DNA from: Runella defluvii
GTDB lineage: Bacteria > Bacteroidota > Bacteroidia > Cytophagales > Spirosomataceae
Length of the DNA: 64,000 nt
Assembly: GCF_014195535.1 (NCBI RefSeq)
Contig: NZ_JACIBY010000019.1
Span: 43,677-107,676 of the forward strand
Direction: 5' to 3'
The number at the start of each line of letters is the position of its first letter. Position 1 is the first letter of the stretch. The translations under genes were made by a program, and so were the position numbers. The notes under the pieces were generated by a model that was not told the origin of the DNA, searched no databases, and worked only from the letters and a program-made list of their open reading frames with translations. This document shows positions 9,060-16,932 of the stretch, in pieces.

Positions 9060-10316
9060 TTAAATCATTCTTTTCAACTGAAATTTGGCAAAATGAATGA
9101 CTCCTTTGCGGCGAACTAGCATCGCAATTTCTTTGCCCTCCCCTTTTTGAAGAAGTTTGTATATTTCACTGATAATCAAATCATCGGCTGATTTGTTATT
9201 AATAAACAGAAGTTCGTCGCCTTCCTGCAAGCCCGCGTCCCAAGCAGGCGAATCTTCAACCACTTTATCAATAATATAATCCTTAAAATCTTGGCCTTTG
9301 GCGCGAAACTCAATCCCACTCATATCGTGTTCAAAGGTTTCTTTCAAACGACGTTTGACGGGTTTGAGGACAATATACCGATCAGCATAATTGAACGTCA
9401 CTTTAAAACGTCTTAAAAGTTCACAGCCAATATTTCCTTGACGTTCGTTTCGACTAGCAAATTTCATCCCAAACGATAAACTATCAGGAAACGACGCCAA
9501 GACATTGTCTAGTTCGTATTTGCCAAAACGGACTTTATCGATTCGGCCAAGATTGCCGTTAATCACGCCGTTTAACCCCCTCCCAAGCTGCGCCCGAAGT
9601 ACTTTTTCTGGAAGTCTAACTTGGTTATCAGCGTGTTTGTCAATCAACAACGCATGGCCAGCGCCCGTATCAATCACCACCCGAATGGGAAGCTCTTGGC
9701 CATTGTCCACCAGCGCAATCACGTCGGCATAGGGCTTGGTATCTTCCACCACTATCGGGTAGCGATCACCGTGGCGACTGCGGTATTTATAACTTTCAGG
9801 TTTGTTCAGCAACAATTCCTTGTTCACAAAATCAATTGTGACTACAAAGTTATTAAACACTTCGTAGCCAAAAATTCCATCAATCGGAATCCCTACGTAT
9901 TCCGACAGCCGAAGCACATCTTGTTCAAGAACAACGATATTTTGGTACGTTGCTTTCATTTTCCCCATTTCGAGGGTATTACCGATGGCCACCGAAGCCG
10001 TCAACGACTCCCCTTCTCCAGCCCCAGTTAGAACCACTTTTCGGGTAAATTTCAGTTTTTCTCTTTTTAGTGAATTAGGATTCGTAATAATCACTGAGCT
10101 CACGCCCGTATCGAGAATAAAGTGAAGGGTATCTGAACCGTTGATGTGAACTGGTACAACGATTAGATTAGCGTGCATTTCAAAAGGGATGCGGGTAAAC
10201 TTCATATTACCCTGCAAGAAGAAGCCAAATTTGTCTTCTTTTTTTTGGCCTCGCTGGGCCAAAAGTGAAAGTGGCAAACAACAGGCTATTGCGAAAGATA
10301 AAAACCACCGTCTCAT
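9060..10316 (-). CDS. Secreted retropepsin-like aspartyl protease with PDZ domain
   Basis: The 418-residue protein begins with a signal peptide (MRRWFLSFAIACCLPLSLLAQ). Two aspartic-protease-type motifs follow: ILDTGVSSVIIT at about residue 88 and VIDTGAGHALLID at about residue 213, each with the catalytic Asp-Thr-Gly. This suggests two lobes in one chain. The C-terminal about 90 residues form a PDZ domain ('GIEFRAKGQ', then 'VVEDSPAWDAGLQEGDELLFIN'). The likely role is periplasmic or outer-membrane proteolysis; the substrate is unknown. Proteins of this architecture are common in Bacteroidota and usually annotated only as aspartyl protease family. The gene is monocistronic and points away from tpiA. 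Confidence 0.85.
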   Translation of the reverse strand: MRRWFLSFAIACCLPLSLLAQRGQKKEDKFGFFLQGNMKFTRIPFEMHANLIVVPVHINGSDTLHFILDTGVSSVIITNPNSLKREKLKFTRKVVLTGAGEGESLTASVAIGNTLEMGKMKATYQNIVVLEQDVLRLSEYVGIPIDGIFGYEVFNNFVVTIDFVNKELLLNKPESYKYRSRHGDRYPIVVEDTKPYADVIALVDNGQELPIRVVIDTGAGHALLIDKHADNQVRLPEKVLRAQLGRGLNGVINGNLGRIDKVRFGKYELDNVLASFPDSLSFGMKFASRNERQGNIGCELLRRFKVTFNYADRYIVLKPVKRRLKETFEHDMSGIEFRAKGQDFKDYIIDKVVEDSPAWDAGLQEGDELLFINNKSADDLIISEIYKLLQKGEGKEIAMLVRRKGVIHFAKFQLKRMI

Positions 10317-10467
10317 TGTCGTGCCGAAAAAAGGTAGGCTGTTAGTAAAGTTATGCTATTTTCTTAGAAAAACAAAAAATATACTACAAAAAGTGCCGTT
10401 TTGAATCAATTTATTCTTCTTAACTTCGCATCGAGTTTAATTGTTTTAGAAGGTTTGAGGCGGATTC

Positions 10468-10501
10468 TTTGGCAATTTCGACTAAGCTCGATGTAATATT
10501 G
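10468..10501 (+). promoter_or_regulatory. Candidate promoter of tpiA
   Basis: TTTG at 10468-10471 and TAATATTG at 10494-10501 are separated by 22 bases. They resemble the Bacteroidota consensus of a TTG element and TAnnTTTG, with one mismatch in the downstream box. The start codon of tpiA is about 60 bases further on. Confidence 0.35.
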
Positions 10502-10563
10502 CTAAATACACCCAAAAATCGAAATAAAATTACTCCCAAAAACTTTTAAAAATCACCCATCCA

Positions 10564-11328
10564 ATGAGAAAAAAAATTGTAGCTGGTAACTGGAAAATGA
10601 ACAAATCGCTTGAAGAAGCGTTGAGCCTTACGTCGGAAGTAGTAAATATGGTACGGGACGAGGTTCGTGGCGACGTTGAAGTCGTTTTGTGTACACCTTA
10701 CATTTACTTGCCAGTTTTGCAGAAATATGTACAAGAAGTAGATCGCATTTCCCTCGGAGCCCAAAACTGCCACCACAAGGCATCTGGCGCTTTCACAGGC
10801 GAAATTTCAGCTTCAATGCTTTCAGCGATTGAGGTTCCATACGTCATTATCGGCCACAGCGAACGTCGTCAGTACTTTGGAGAAACGGATGCGTTAATAG
10901 CACAAAAAGTAAAAATTGCGTTGGAAAACGGCTTGAAGCCCATCTTCTGCTGCGGCGAATTGTTGGAACAGCGTCAGAACGAGGATTTTATTGCCATCGT
11001 AAAAGACCAAATCACAGCAGCGTTGTTTGATTTGTCAGCTGAAGATTTTGGAAAAGTTGTCATCGCGTACGAACCTGTATGGGCCATTGGTACGGGCTTG
11101 ACAGCCTCTTCTGCCCAAGCACAGGAAATGCACGCCGCACTGCGCGCGCACGTTGCTGAGAAATTTGGTGCTCAAGTAGCAGACGACACCACCATTTTGT
11201 ACGGTGGCAGCTGCAACGAAAAAAATGCGGATGAACTTTTTGCTTGTCCCGACGTTGACGGTGGTTTGATTGGTGGTGCTTCTCTTAAATCAAGAGAGTT
11301 CACAAACATCATCAAATCGCGCATGTAA
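10564..11328 (+). CDS. tpiA: Triosephosphate isomerase
   Basis: TpiA interconverts dihydroxyacetone phosphate and glyceraldehyde-3-phosphate in glycolysis and gluconeogenesis. The 254-residue protein has all catalytic features: the N-terminal GNWKMN lysine, the IIGHSERR histidine near residue 99, the AYEPVWAIGTG glutamate near residue 171, and the ILYGGSCN phosphate-binding loop near residue 216. Length is standard. The gene has its own leader and is closed by a strong terminator at 11355-11404. Confidence 0.97.
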   Translation: MRKKIVAGNWKMNKSLEEALSLTSEVVNMVRDEVRGDVEVVLCTPYIYLPVLQKYVQEVDRISLGAQNCHHKASGAFTGEISASMLSAIEVPYVIIGHSERRQYFGETDALIAQKVKIALENGLKPIFCCGELLEQRQNEDFIAIVKDQITAALFDLSAEDFGKVVIAYEPVWAIGTGLTASSAQAQEMHAALRAHVAEKFGAQVADDTTILYGGSCNEKNADELFACPDVDGGLIGGASLKSREFTNIIKSRM

Positions 11329-11354
11329 TTCGTTTCGATAACATTCAAAACGCA

Positions 11355-11404
11355 ACGGAGAAACCGAGATGCAACCTGTAGCTCCGTTTCTCCGTCTTTT
11401 TTTA
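11355..11404 (+). terminator. Rho-independent terminator of tpiA
   Basis: ACGGAGAAAC at 11355-11364 pairs perfectly with GTTTCTCCGT at 11386-11395, and a run of T follows directly. An additional CGAG/GCTC-type pairing lies inside the loop. The structure lies 26 bases after the tpiA stop. Confidence 0.85.
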
Positions 11405-11409
11405 CAGGT

Positions 11410-12501
11410 ATGAAAAAATTAACTCTTTACGCCATAGGGCTATTGGCTTTTGTAAGCTGTCAGCGCCCCGCAAGTCGTTCGATTTCAGGAGCTAGTATTG
11501 TCAAAGAAGGCTTTATTGACTGCTTTCAAGCGGGACTACAAGCCTCAGGCCGTGAGCTTTGGTGCGAAGCTTCTGCTGTTTTGTACGATGGCCAAAACCT
11601 CACTCTTGCTAACGACAAAGACATGCCAAACAACGACGCTGCGGTGTTTTATTGGGCTTATTCTGAAACCGATATGTTTGCCAATAAACCAACCTATTTG
11701 ACCCAAAACTTACTCAAAACTAGCCAGAAATACGAAGATTTTGCCCTTGCTCCGAATCGTTCTTTGGCCTTTTTAAGCACAGGTTTTGATCGTGTCAAAG
11801 AAGGAAGCAACGAATGGGATGGCTATAATGCGCTTCTCTATTGGAAAGTTGGTGCCGACCCAAAAAACATTCAGCCCAAAGCTGCGCACTTGGTGGCGGG
11901 CGAAAAATTCTCCATGAGCCTTCGTAGTGCGTTGTCCAAAGCCCTCCGCTCCACCGATTTTCCTGACGGAATGCCTTATTTTAAAGTGGAAGGATTCGCA
12001 GCTACGCACGATAAGTTATATTTTGGAATCCGTGAAGAAGGAAAAAAATACGATGATTTTAAGTACAAAGCCAAAGTACTTACTGTCTCCTATCGCTTCG
12101 CCAATGATTCTTTGATGATTTCCACTAATTTTGAAACATTGGCTGACATCGATATTGCAAGTTTAGAACCCAGTTTACCAAAGCCATTGGCGCTTTCGTG
12201 CATCGAATACGACGCCAAACGCCAGCTATTTTGGGTACTTACCTCGATGGAAAGTGAAACACAGGGAAATAGTGCCTATCTATGGTGGGCAACCGAAGCC
12301 GACCTGAAGGCCAATAAACTCACCTTGGTCAAAGACCGTTCGACAGGTCAGCCGTTGAAGTTTACCCACAAAGCAGAAGACCTCACGCCTGTTGGGTCAA
12401 ATACGTTGTTTGTCATTCACGACGATGACCGCAATCGCAGCAAAATTGGCGACCAAACCCGCCAACCTCATCAAGCAGCCTATTCAATTGTGGCGTTTTA
12501 A
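11410..12501 (+). CDS. Lipoprotein of unknown function
   Basis: The 363-residue protein starts with a lipoprotein signal (MKKLTLYAIGLLAFVSCQ; the lipobox cysteine is residue 17), so it should be anchored in an envelope membrane. I do not recognise the family. The sequence is rich in aromatic residues with repeated short beta-strand-like segments ('NALLYWKVGADP', 'DKLYFGIREEG', 'RQLFWVLTSMES', 'NTLFVIHDDD'), which suggests a beta-propeller-like fold; that is only an impression. It has no visible catalytic motif. It lies between the tpiA terminator and yihY-like, 44 bases upstream of the latter. Confidence 0.7.
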   Translation: MKKLTLYAIGLLAFVSCQRPASRSISGASIVKEGFIDCFQAGLQASGRELWCEASAVLYDGQNLTLANDKDMPNNDAAVFYWAYSETDMFANKPTYLTQNLLKTSQKYEDFALAPNRSLAFLSTGFDRVKEGSNEWDGYNALLYWKVGADPKNIQPKAAHLVAGEKFSMSLRSALSKALRSTDFPDGMPYFKVEGFAATHDKLYFGIREEGKKYDDFKYKAKVLTVSYRFANDSLMISTNFETLADIDIASLEPSLPKPLALSCIEYDAKRQLFWVLTSMESETQGNSAYLWWATEADLKANKLTLVKDRSTGQPLKFTHKAEDLTPVGSNTLFVIHDDDRNRSKIGDQTRQPHQAAYSIVAF

Positions 12502-12545
12502 GGGAGTTTGAGCAGTCGAAAAATCACAAATTTTAAAACGGGTCC

Positions 12546-13499
12546 ATGCTCCAACACTGGTCTAAATCCAAGTATCGTCAACTACGGAAGTTCTACCATT
12601 TTCTTCACCGTAAACGATTCTTTTCACTTTCAGTATCACTTGCCGACATCGTTACGATTCTGGTTGAAAAAATCCTTTTGTACAACATCGACCAACGCGC
12701 TACGGCTGTTGCTTATAATTTTACGTTGGCGGTTTTTCCCGCCACGCTTTTTCTATTTACCCTCATTCCGTACATACCCATTGAAAACATGGAGGTACAA
12801 ATCATGGGATTTATGCGCGATGCCATGCCAGAGCCCCTCTATGAATTTGCCGCCACGACGATTTATGACATCATCAGCCGAAAACAAGGAGGCATTTTGT
12901 CGTTTGGTTTTATTTTAGCGCTTATTACCGCCACCAATGGCATGGGCGCCCTCATGACCGCCTTTAACACCGCCGACCAAGCCTCTGAAAATCGAGGCTA
13001 TTTTAAAACCAAAGGCATTGCAATCATGCTGACGATTATGCTGTCTTTTGTGCTTTTTTTGGCAGTTTTGATCATTATTGTCGGTGGCTTTTTGGTCGAT
13101 TGGCTTCACGACACCATTTTTCTCCGCGACAGCTTTACCGTTTTTTTATTAGATGTGGTGCGTTATGGCGTCATGTTTGCAACTTTTACGTTGGCAGTAG
13201 CCATTATTTATCGTTTTGCCCCCAAAATCAACCACGGCTGGCGATTTTTCAACCTTGGCGCAATCATCTCCTCTTTCTTGCTCATAGCATCCACCTACGG
13301 GTTTTCGTTTTATTTATCCCATTTTGGTAGTTACAATAAGCTCTATGGCTCCATCGGAACCATCATTGCGCTAATGATTTGGTTTTACCTCGTTGCTTTG
13401 CTATTGATTTTTGGTTTTGAATTAAATTTGAGCATTTGGCGGGCCAAATACGAAACATCTACGCCTCCGTCGAAGCTTACGAAGGGTACAAAAAAATAA
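12546..13499 (+). CDS. YihY/BrkB family inner-membrane protein
   Basis: The 317-residue protein has about six transmembrane segments and the family's features: an N-terminal amphipathic stretch, then 'IDQRATAVAYNFTLAVFPATLFLFTLIPYIPI' (quoted in part), a 'GGILSFGFILALITATNGMGALMTAFNTA' region and a C-terminal 'YGSIGTIIALMIWFYLVALLLIFGFELN' block. YihY/BrkB proteins were once called ribonuclease BN, which is not their activity; their role is unknown, with transport suspected. The basic C-terminal tail ends at the stop, which lies inside a small inverted repeat (13497-13528). Confidence 0.85.
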   Translation: MLQHWSKSKYRQLRKFYHFLHRKRFFSLSVSLADIVTILVEKILLYNIDQRATAVAYNFTLAVFPATLFLFTLIPYIPIENMEVQIMGFMRDAMPEPLYEFAATTIYDIISRKQGGILSFGFILALITATNGMGALMTAFNTADQASENRGYFKTKGIAIMLTIMLSFVLFLAVLIIIVGGFLVDWLHDTIFLRDSFTVFLLDVVRYGVMFATFTLAVAIIYRFAPKINHGWRFFNLGAIISSFLLIASTYGFSFYLSHFGSYNKLYGSIGTIIALMIWFYLVALLLIFGFELNLSIWRAKYETSTPPSKLTKGTKK

Positions 13500-13528
13500 A
13501 TGCCGTACGCAGCGCGTGTCGGCATTTA
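13497..13528. terminator. Possible weak terminator after the YihY-family gene
   Basis: TAAATGCCG (starting at the stop codon) pairs with CGGCATTTA around a 14-base loop. It lacks a T-run, so termination is uncertain; it may be a simple repeat. Confidence 0.4.
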
Positions 13529-13871
13529 TGCACTACCCTAACCCATAAATATTGAAAGATGTTTTTCTACATCTTGATAAATACATAGAGAAAATCATGC
13601 CAAAGTTTTTCTTTATGTTGAATAAAATTTCTTCACTTTTAGCTCAAAAGCATTCAATCCCCTGTTTTTCAGAACACTTATCCTGCTTACTATTTTTTAA
13701 AAAAAAATTATTAGGCATTTTTCGCGGCGTTTTTTATGTCGAATAGATACACATACCGTTACCGTTTACTAAGAAGTAAGTATATCCTGAATAGAATTTG
13801 TAAATTTTAGATTACTTTTACTAATCAAATAAATGCCCTTTTACGCAAAGAAATAGTCTCAACGCCTCCTT
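13529..13871. other. AT-rich intergenic region upstream of a glycosyltransferase
   Basis: No credible gene is present. A 64-codon open frame at 13552-13746 shows no family signature and biased AT-rich codons, so I reject it. The region contains a 7-bp-period tract at 13755-13782. The sequence just upstream of the next gene is AT-rich and probably contains its promoter, but I cannot fix the boxes. Confidence 0.5.
13755..13782. repeat. Heptanucleotide repeat tract
   Basis: Units of seven bases are visible: ACCGTTA (13755-13761), CCGTTTA (13762-13768), CTAAGAA (13769-13775) and GTAAGTA (13776-13782). They degrade at the right end. It is of the same general type as the tracts at 6121, 9015, 53942 and 59429. 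Confidence 0.45.
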
Positions 13872-14876
13872 ATGAATCCAGAAGTGTCTGTCATCTGTAC
13901 TTGCTACAACCATGCGCCGTTTATTTACGAGTGCCTGCAATCGGTTGCCAATCAAACGTATGACAATATTCAATTGATTGTAATTGATAATGCCAGTACG
14001 GATAACTCAAGACGGGTAATTTTACAATTTATTGATCAGTACCCCAACACCATTTTTATCCGCAATGTCGACAATATTGGGCTGTGCAAAGCCTTTAATC
14101 AAGGACTGGGTGAAGCCAAAGGGAAGTACGTCATCGACTTGGCCGCTGATGACGTCATGCCTCCTCAACGCATCGCACAGCAGGTCAAAGCGTTTGAGGG
14201 ACTTCCCAAAGACTATGCCGTTGTTTTTTCAAATGCTTCATACATAGACACTTCAGGAAAACTTATTGGCTACCATTATGCCTTAGGTAACGATGGAAAA
14301 GCTCAAGGAGTAGTTCCAACGGGAAATGTTTACAAAGAAATATTGCGGCGCTATTTTATCTGTACTCCTTCTATCATGATGCGAAAATCCGTATTGATGA
14401 AACTCGGTGGGTACGACGAAACGCTGAGTTACGAAGATTTTGATTTTTTTGTTCGCTCAGCCCACGATTATAAATACCATTACATTGATGAAGTGTTAAT
14501 GAGCAAGCGCGTTCTCGATGGGTCGATGGCTTCGCAGTTTTATCTGGTTGGAAACGACATGTTGAAATCCAGTTGGGCAGTTTGCAACAAAGCCTACGAC
14601 CTCAGCCGTTCTCAAGAAGAATATGACTTATTAGCCGAAAGGATACGCCAATTCATCAAAAAGTGCTTCGTAGCAGAAGATGCCCAGCAAGCCACCGAAT
14701 TTCGTAAGCTTCTCAATTACATCGAAGACCCTGGCTGGGAAACCGAATTGCTCGTTTTTTTATGCCGCCTCCACCTCCCAGTCAATTGGCTTTATCAATT
14801 TTACGCCAAGTGGCAAAGCAACCGAAAACGATCATTGATGCAGCAAGGTGTTCCGTTTGTACAGCTCGACTCTTAA
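13872..14876 (+). CDS. Family 2 glycosyltransferase
   Basis: The 334-residue protein begins with a GT-A fold: EVSVICTCYNHAPFIYECLQS, then LIVIDNASTDNS, and the acidic DLAADDVM motif (DxD-like) at about residues 93-100, as in GT2 enzymes. After about 240 residues a helical C-terminal part follows, ending in a basic stretch. It should transfer a sugar from a nucleotide-sugar to an envelope polysaccharide or glycan; donor and acceptor cannot be read. It stands alone, not in a polysaccharide cluster. Confidence 0.85.
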   Translation: MNPEVSVICTCYNHAPFIYECLQSVANQTYDNIQLIVIDNASTDNSRRVILQFIDQYPNTIFIRNVDNIGLCKAFNQGLGEAKGKYVIDLAADDVMPPQRIAQQVKAFEGLPKDYAVVFSNASYIDTSGKLIGYHYALGNDGKAQGVVPTGNVYKEILRRYFICTPSIMMRKSVLMKLGGYDETLSYEDFDFFVRSAHDYKYHYIDEVLMSKRVLDGSMASQFYLVGNDMLKSSWAVCNKAYDLSRSQEEYDLLAERIRQFIKKCFVAEDAQQATEFRKLLNYIEDPGWETELLVFLCRLHLPVNWLYQFYAKWQSNRKRSLMQQGVPFVQLDS

Positions 14877-14977
14877 AGTTCGTTGAATGACTTTCGTTAT
14901 TTGTGTTCTCCAAATAAAATGATACGTTTGTAAAACAAAGCTTTTTCATTTGTTTCGGAAACCAACTGAGTTGTCGA

Positions 14978-15595
14978 ATGCCTGCAGAGTTCCTTAAAAT
15001 ACACCCCCAGAATCCCGAACCACGCAAAATTCAGCAGGTGATCCGCTGTCTTCAAGATGGTGGTTTGGTGATTTATCCTACCGATACGGTCTATGCCTTA
15101 GGTTGCGATATTCACAATGCCCGCGCCGTCGAGCGCATTGCACGCATCAAAGGCATCAAGCCCCAAAAAAATGATTTTTCTTTCATTTGCCACGACCTAA
15201 GCCACATTGCGGATTATGCCAAAGTGAGCAATTCGGCTTTTAAAGTCATGAAACGTATTCTGCCAGGGCCATTTACCTTTATCCTCTTGGCTGGTAGTCG
15301 CGTTCCAAAAGTATTGGCAAACCGCAAAACAGTGGGGATTCGGATACCCAACCACCCCATTCCGCTTCAAATTGTCCACGAATTGGGCAATCCCATCATC
15401 ACTACGTCTATCAAAGACGACGATGAGTTTATGGAGTACCCTACCGACCCCGAAATCATGTTCGAGCGTTTTCAACACCAAGTGGATATTGTAATCGACG
15501 GCGGCTTTGGAGGGCTTATCGCTTCAACCATTATTGACGCCACCACCGACGATTTTGAGGTCATTCGCGAAGGAGCGGGAGAATTTATTTATTAG
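14978..15595 (+). CDS. Sua5/YciO/YrdC/YwlC family protein
   Basis: The 205-residue protein carries the YrdC-type fold: 'GGLVIYPTDTVYALGCDIHNARAVERI' near residues 29-55 (quoted in part), ARIKGIKPQKN, LPGPFTFIL and the VGIRIPNHP strand. Family members make threonylcarbamoyl-AMP from threonine, bicarbonate and ATP for tRNA t6A37; YciO-type paralogues may have lost or altered this role. The KxR/S-x-N set is partly altered ('KPQKNDFSFI'), which is closer to YciO than to YrdC. It ends one base before the DUF58 gene, so the two are probably translationally linked. Confidence 0.85.
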   Translation: MPAEFLKIHPQNPEPRKIQQVIRCLQDGGLVIYPTDTVYALGCDIHNARAVERIARIKGIKPQKNDFSFICHDLSHIADYAKVSNSAFKVMKRILPGPFTFILLAGSRVPKVLANRKTVGIRIPNHPIPLQIVHELGNPIITTSIKDDDEFMEYPTDPEIMFERFQHQVDIVIDGGFGGLIASTIIDATTDDFEVIREGAGEFIY

Positions 15596-15596
15596 C

Positions 15597-16928
15597 ATGA
15601 AAGTCATCAAAAACCTGTATTTTTCTCCGCTTTTCTGGGCACTACTGATTGTTTTGGTAGCGGCTTTTTTGGTCTCTTACCTTTTCATCGGGCTATTTGG
15701 TTTGGTAAAATTGGCGGCAGCGGTAGCTTTGGTGGTGACCCTTGTGGATGCTTTGCTGCTGTTTCGGGCCGAAAAAGGTATTTTTGCCCGTCGAGATGTT
15801 GCAGATCGGCTTTCCAATGGCGACCCCAACCCCATCACTCTTCACCTTGAGAATCGTTATTCGTTCCGTACAAATCTTGACATCATCGACGAAATTCCTT
15901 TCCAATTTCAACGACGTGATGTGTTGTTTCAAACGAGTTTGGCGCCCAACGAAACCCAGCAACTTCGGTATGAACTCCGTCCCACCAAACGCGGTGAATA
16001 TAGTTTCGGGGCCGTCAATGTTTTTGTTAAAAGTCCGCTTGGTTTGATAAAACGGCGTTACCAATTCTCGCAAGATAAAATGGTGGCTGTGTATCCTTCT
16101 TATTTACAAATGCGGCAATACGAACTTTTGGCCATTTCCAACCGACTCACCGACATTGGCATCAAACGTCAGCGACGGCTGGGGCATAGTATGGAGTTTG
16201 AACAAATTCGACCCTACGTACAGGGAGATGATATCCGTACCGTCAACTGGAAAGCCACCGCCCGTCGCAACGAGCTGATGGTAAACGCCTTCCAAGACGA
16301 ACGCTCGCAAGCAGTGTATTGCTTGATTGATAAAGGAAGGGTAATGAAATCGCCGTTTGAGGGTTTAACACTGTTAGATTACGCCATCAACGCGTCGCTT
16401 GTATTGAGCAACATTGCCTTATTGAAGCAAGACAAAGCAGGAATTTTTACCTTTTCGGAAGTAATTGGGCAAGTTCTTCCCGCCGACCGCCGAACGGGAC
16501 AAATGCAAAAGATTTTGGAAGTACTGTACAAACAAAAAACGCGGTATTTGGAAAGCGACTACGAAACGCTTTATAGCCACGTCAAAAACCAAATTCGCCA
16601 ACGTAGTTTGCTTTTATTATTCACCAATTTTGAAACTGTCAATGCCCTGCATCGTCAGTTGCCTTATCTACGACAATTAGCAAAGAATCACTTACTTATA
16701 GTCGTATTCTTTGAAAATACCGAAACGGCTCAATTGCTAAAAACGCCCGCCGAAACAACCGAAACGATTTATCTGAAGACCATTGCCGAGCGGTTTTATT
16801 ACGAAAAACGCCGTATCGTCAAGGAACTTGAACAATACGGCATTCAGTCGATTTTGACGGCACCACAGGACTTAAATGCGAATACCGTCAACAAATATTT
16901 GGAGTTAAAATCACGCGGGATGGTCTGA
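15597..16928 (+). CDS. DUF58 domain membrane protein
   Basis: The 443-residue protein has two N-terminal transmembrane helices ('FWALLIVLVAAFLVSYLFIG' and the next), then a beta-rich region and the DUF58 core with its signature 'GDDIRTVNWKATARRNELMV' near residues 205-225, and a vWA-like C-terminal part ('LLLLFTNFETVNALHR'). DUF58 proteins are usually encoded with MoxR AAA+ ATPases and vWA proteins; none of these is adjacent here. I begin at the ATG at 15597, one base past the preceding stop, because the longer open frame overlaps the Sua5/YciO gene. The function is unknown. Confidence 0.85.
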   Translation: MKVIKNLYFSPLFWALLIVLVAAFLVSYLFIGLFGLVKLAAAVALVVTLVDALLLFRAEKGIFARRDVADRLSNGDPNPITLHLENRYSFRTNLDIIDEIPFQFQRRDVLFQTSLAPNETQQLRYELRPTKRGEYSFGAVNVFVKSPLGLIKRRYQFSQDKMVAVYPSYLQMRQYELLAISNRLTDIGIKRQRRLGHSMEFEQIRPYVQGDDIRTVNWKATARRNELMVNAFQDERSQAVYCLIDKGRVMKSPFEGLTLLDYAINASLVLSNIALLKQDKAGIFTFSEVIGQVLPADRRTGQMQKILEVLYKQKTRYLESDYETLYSHVKNQIRQRSLLLLFTNFETVNALHRQLPYLRQLAKNHLLIVVFFENTETAQLLKTPAETTETIYLKTIAERFYYEKRRIVKELEQYGIQSILTAPQDLNANTVNKYLELKSRGMV

Positions 16929-16932
16929 TTTG

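Noticed and set aside
13552..13746. 64-codon open frame in the spacer after the YihY-family gene
   Set aside because: No family signature, AT-rich low-complexity composition, no good translation context, and no neighbour that needs it.
15507..15596. Longer DUF58 frame starting inside the Sua5/YciO gene
   Set aside because: The ATG at 15597, one base after the preceding stop, gives the expected N-terminal transmembrane helix without overlap.
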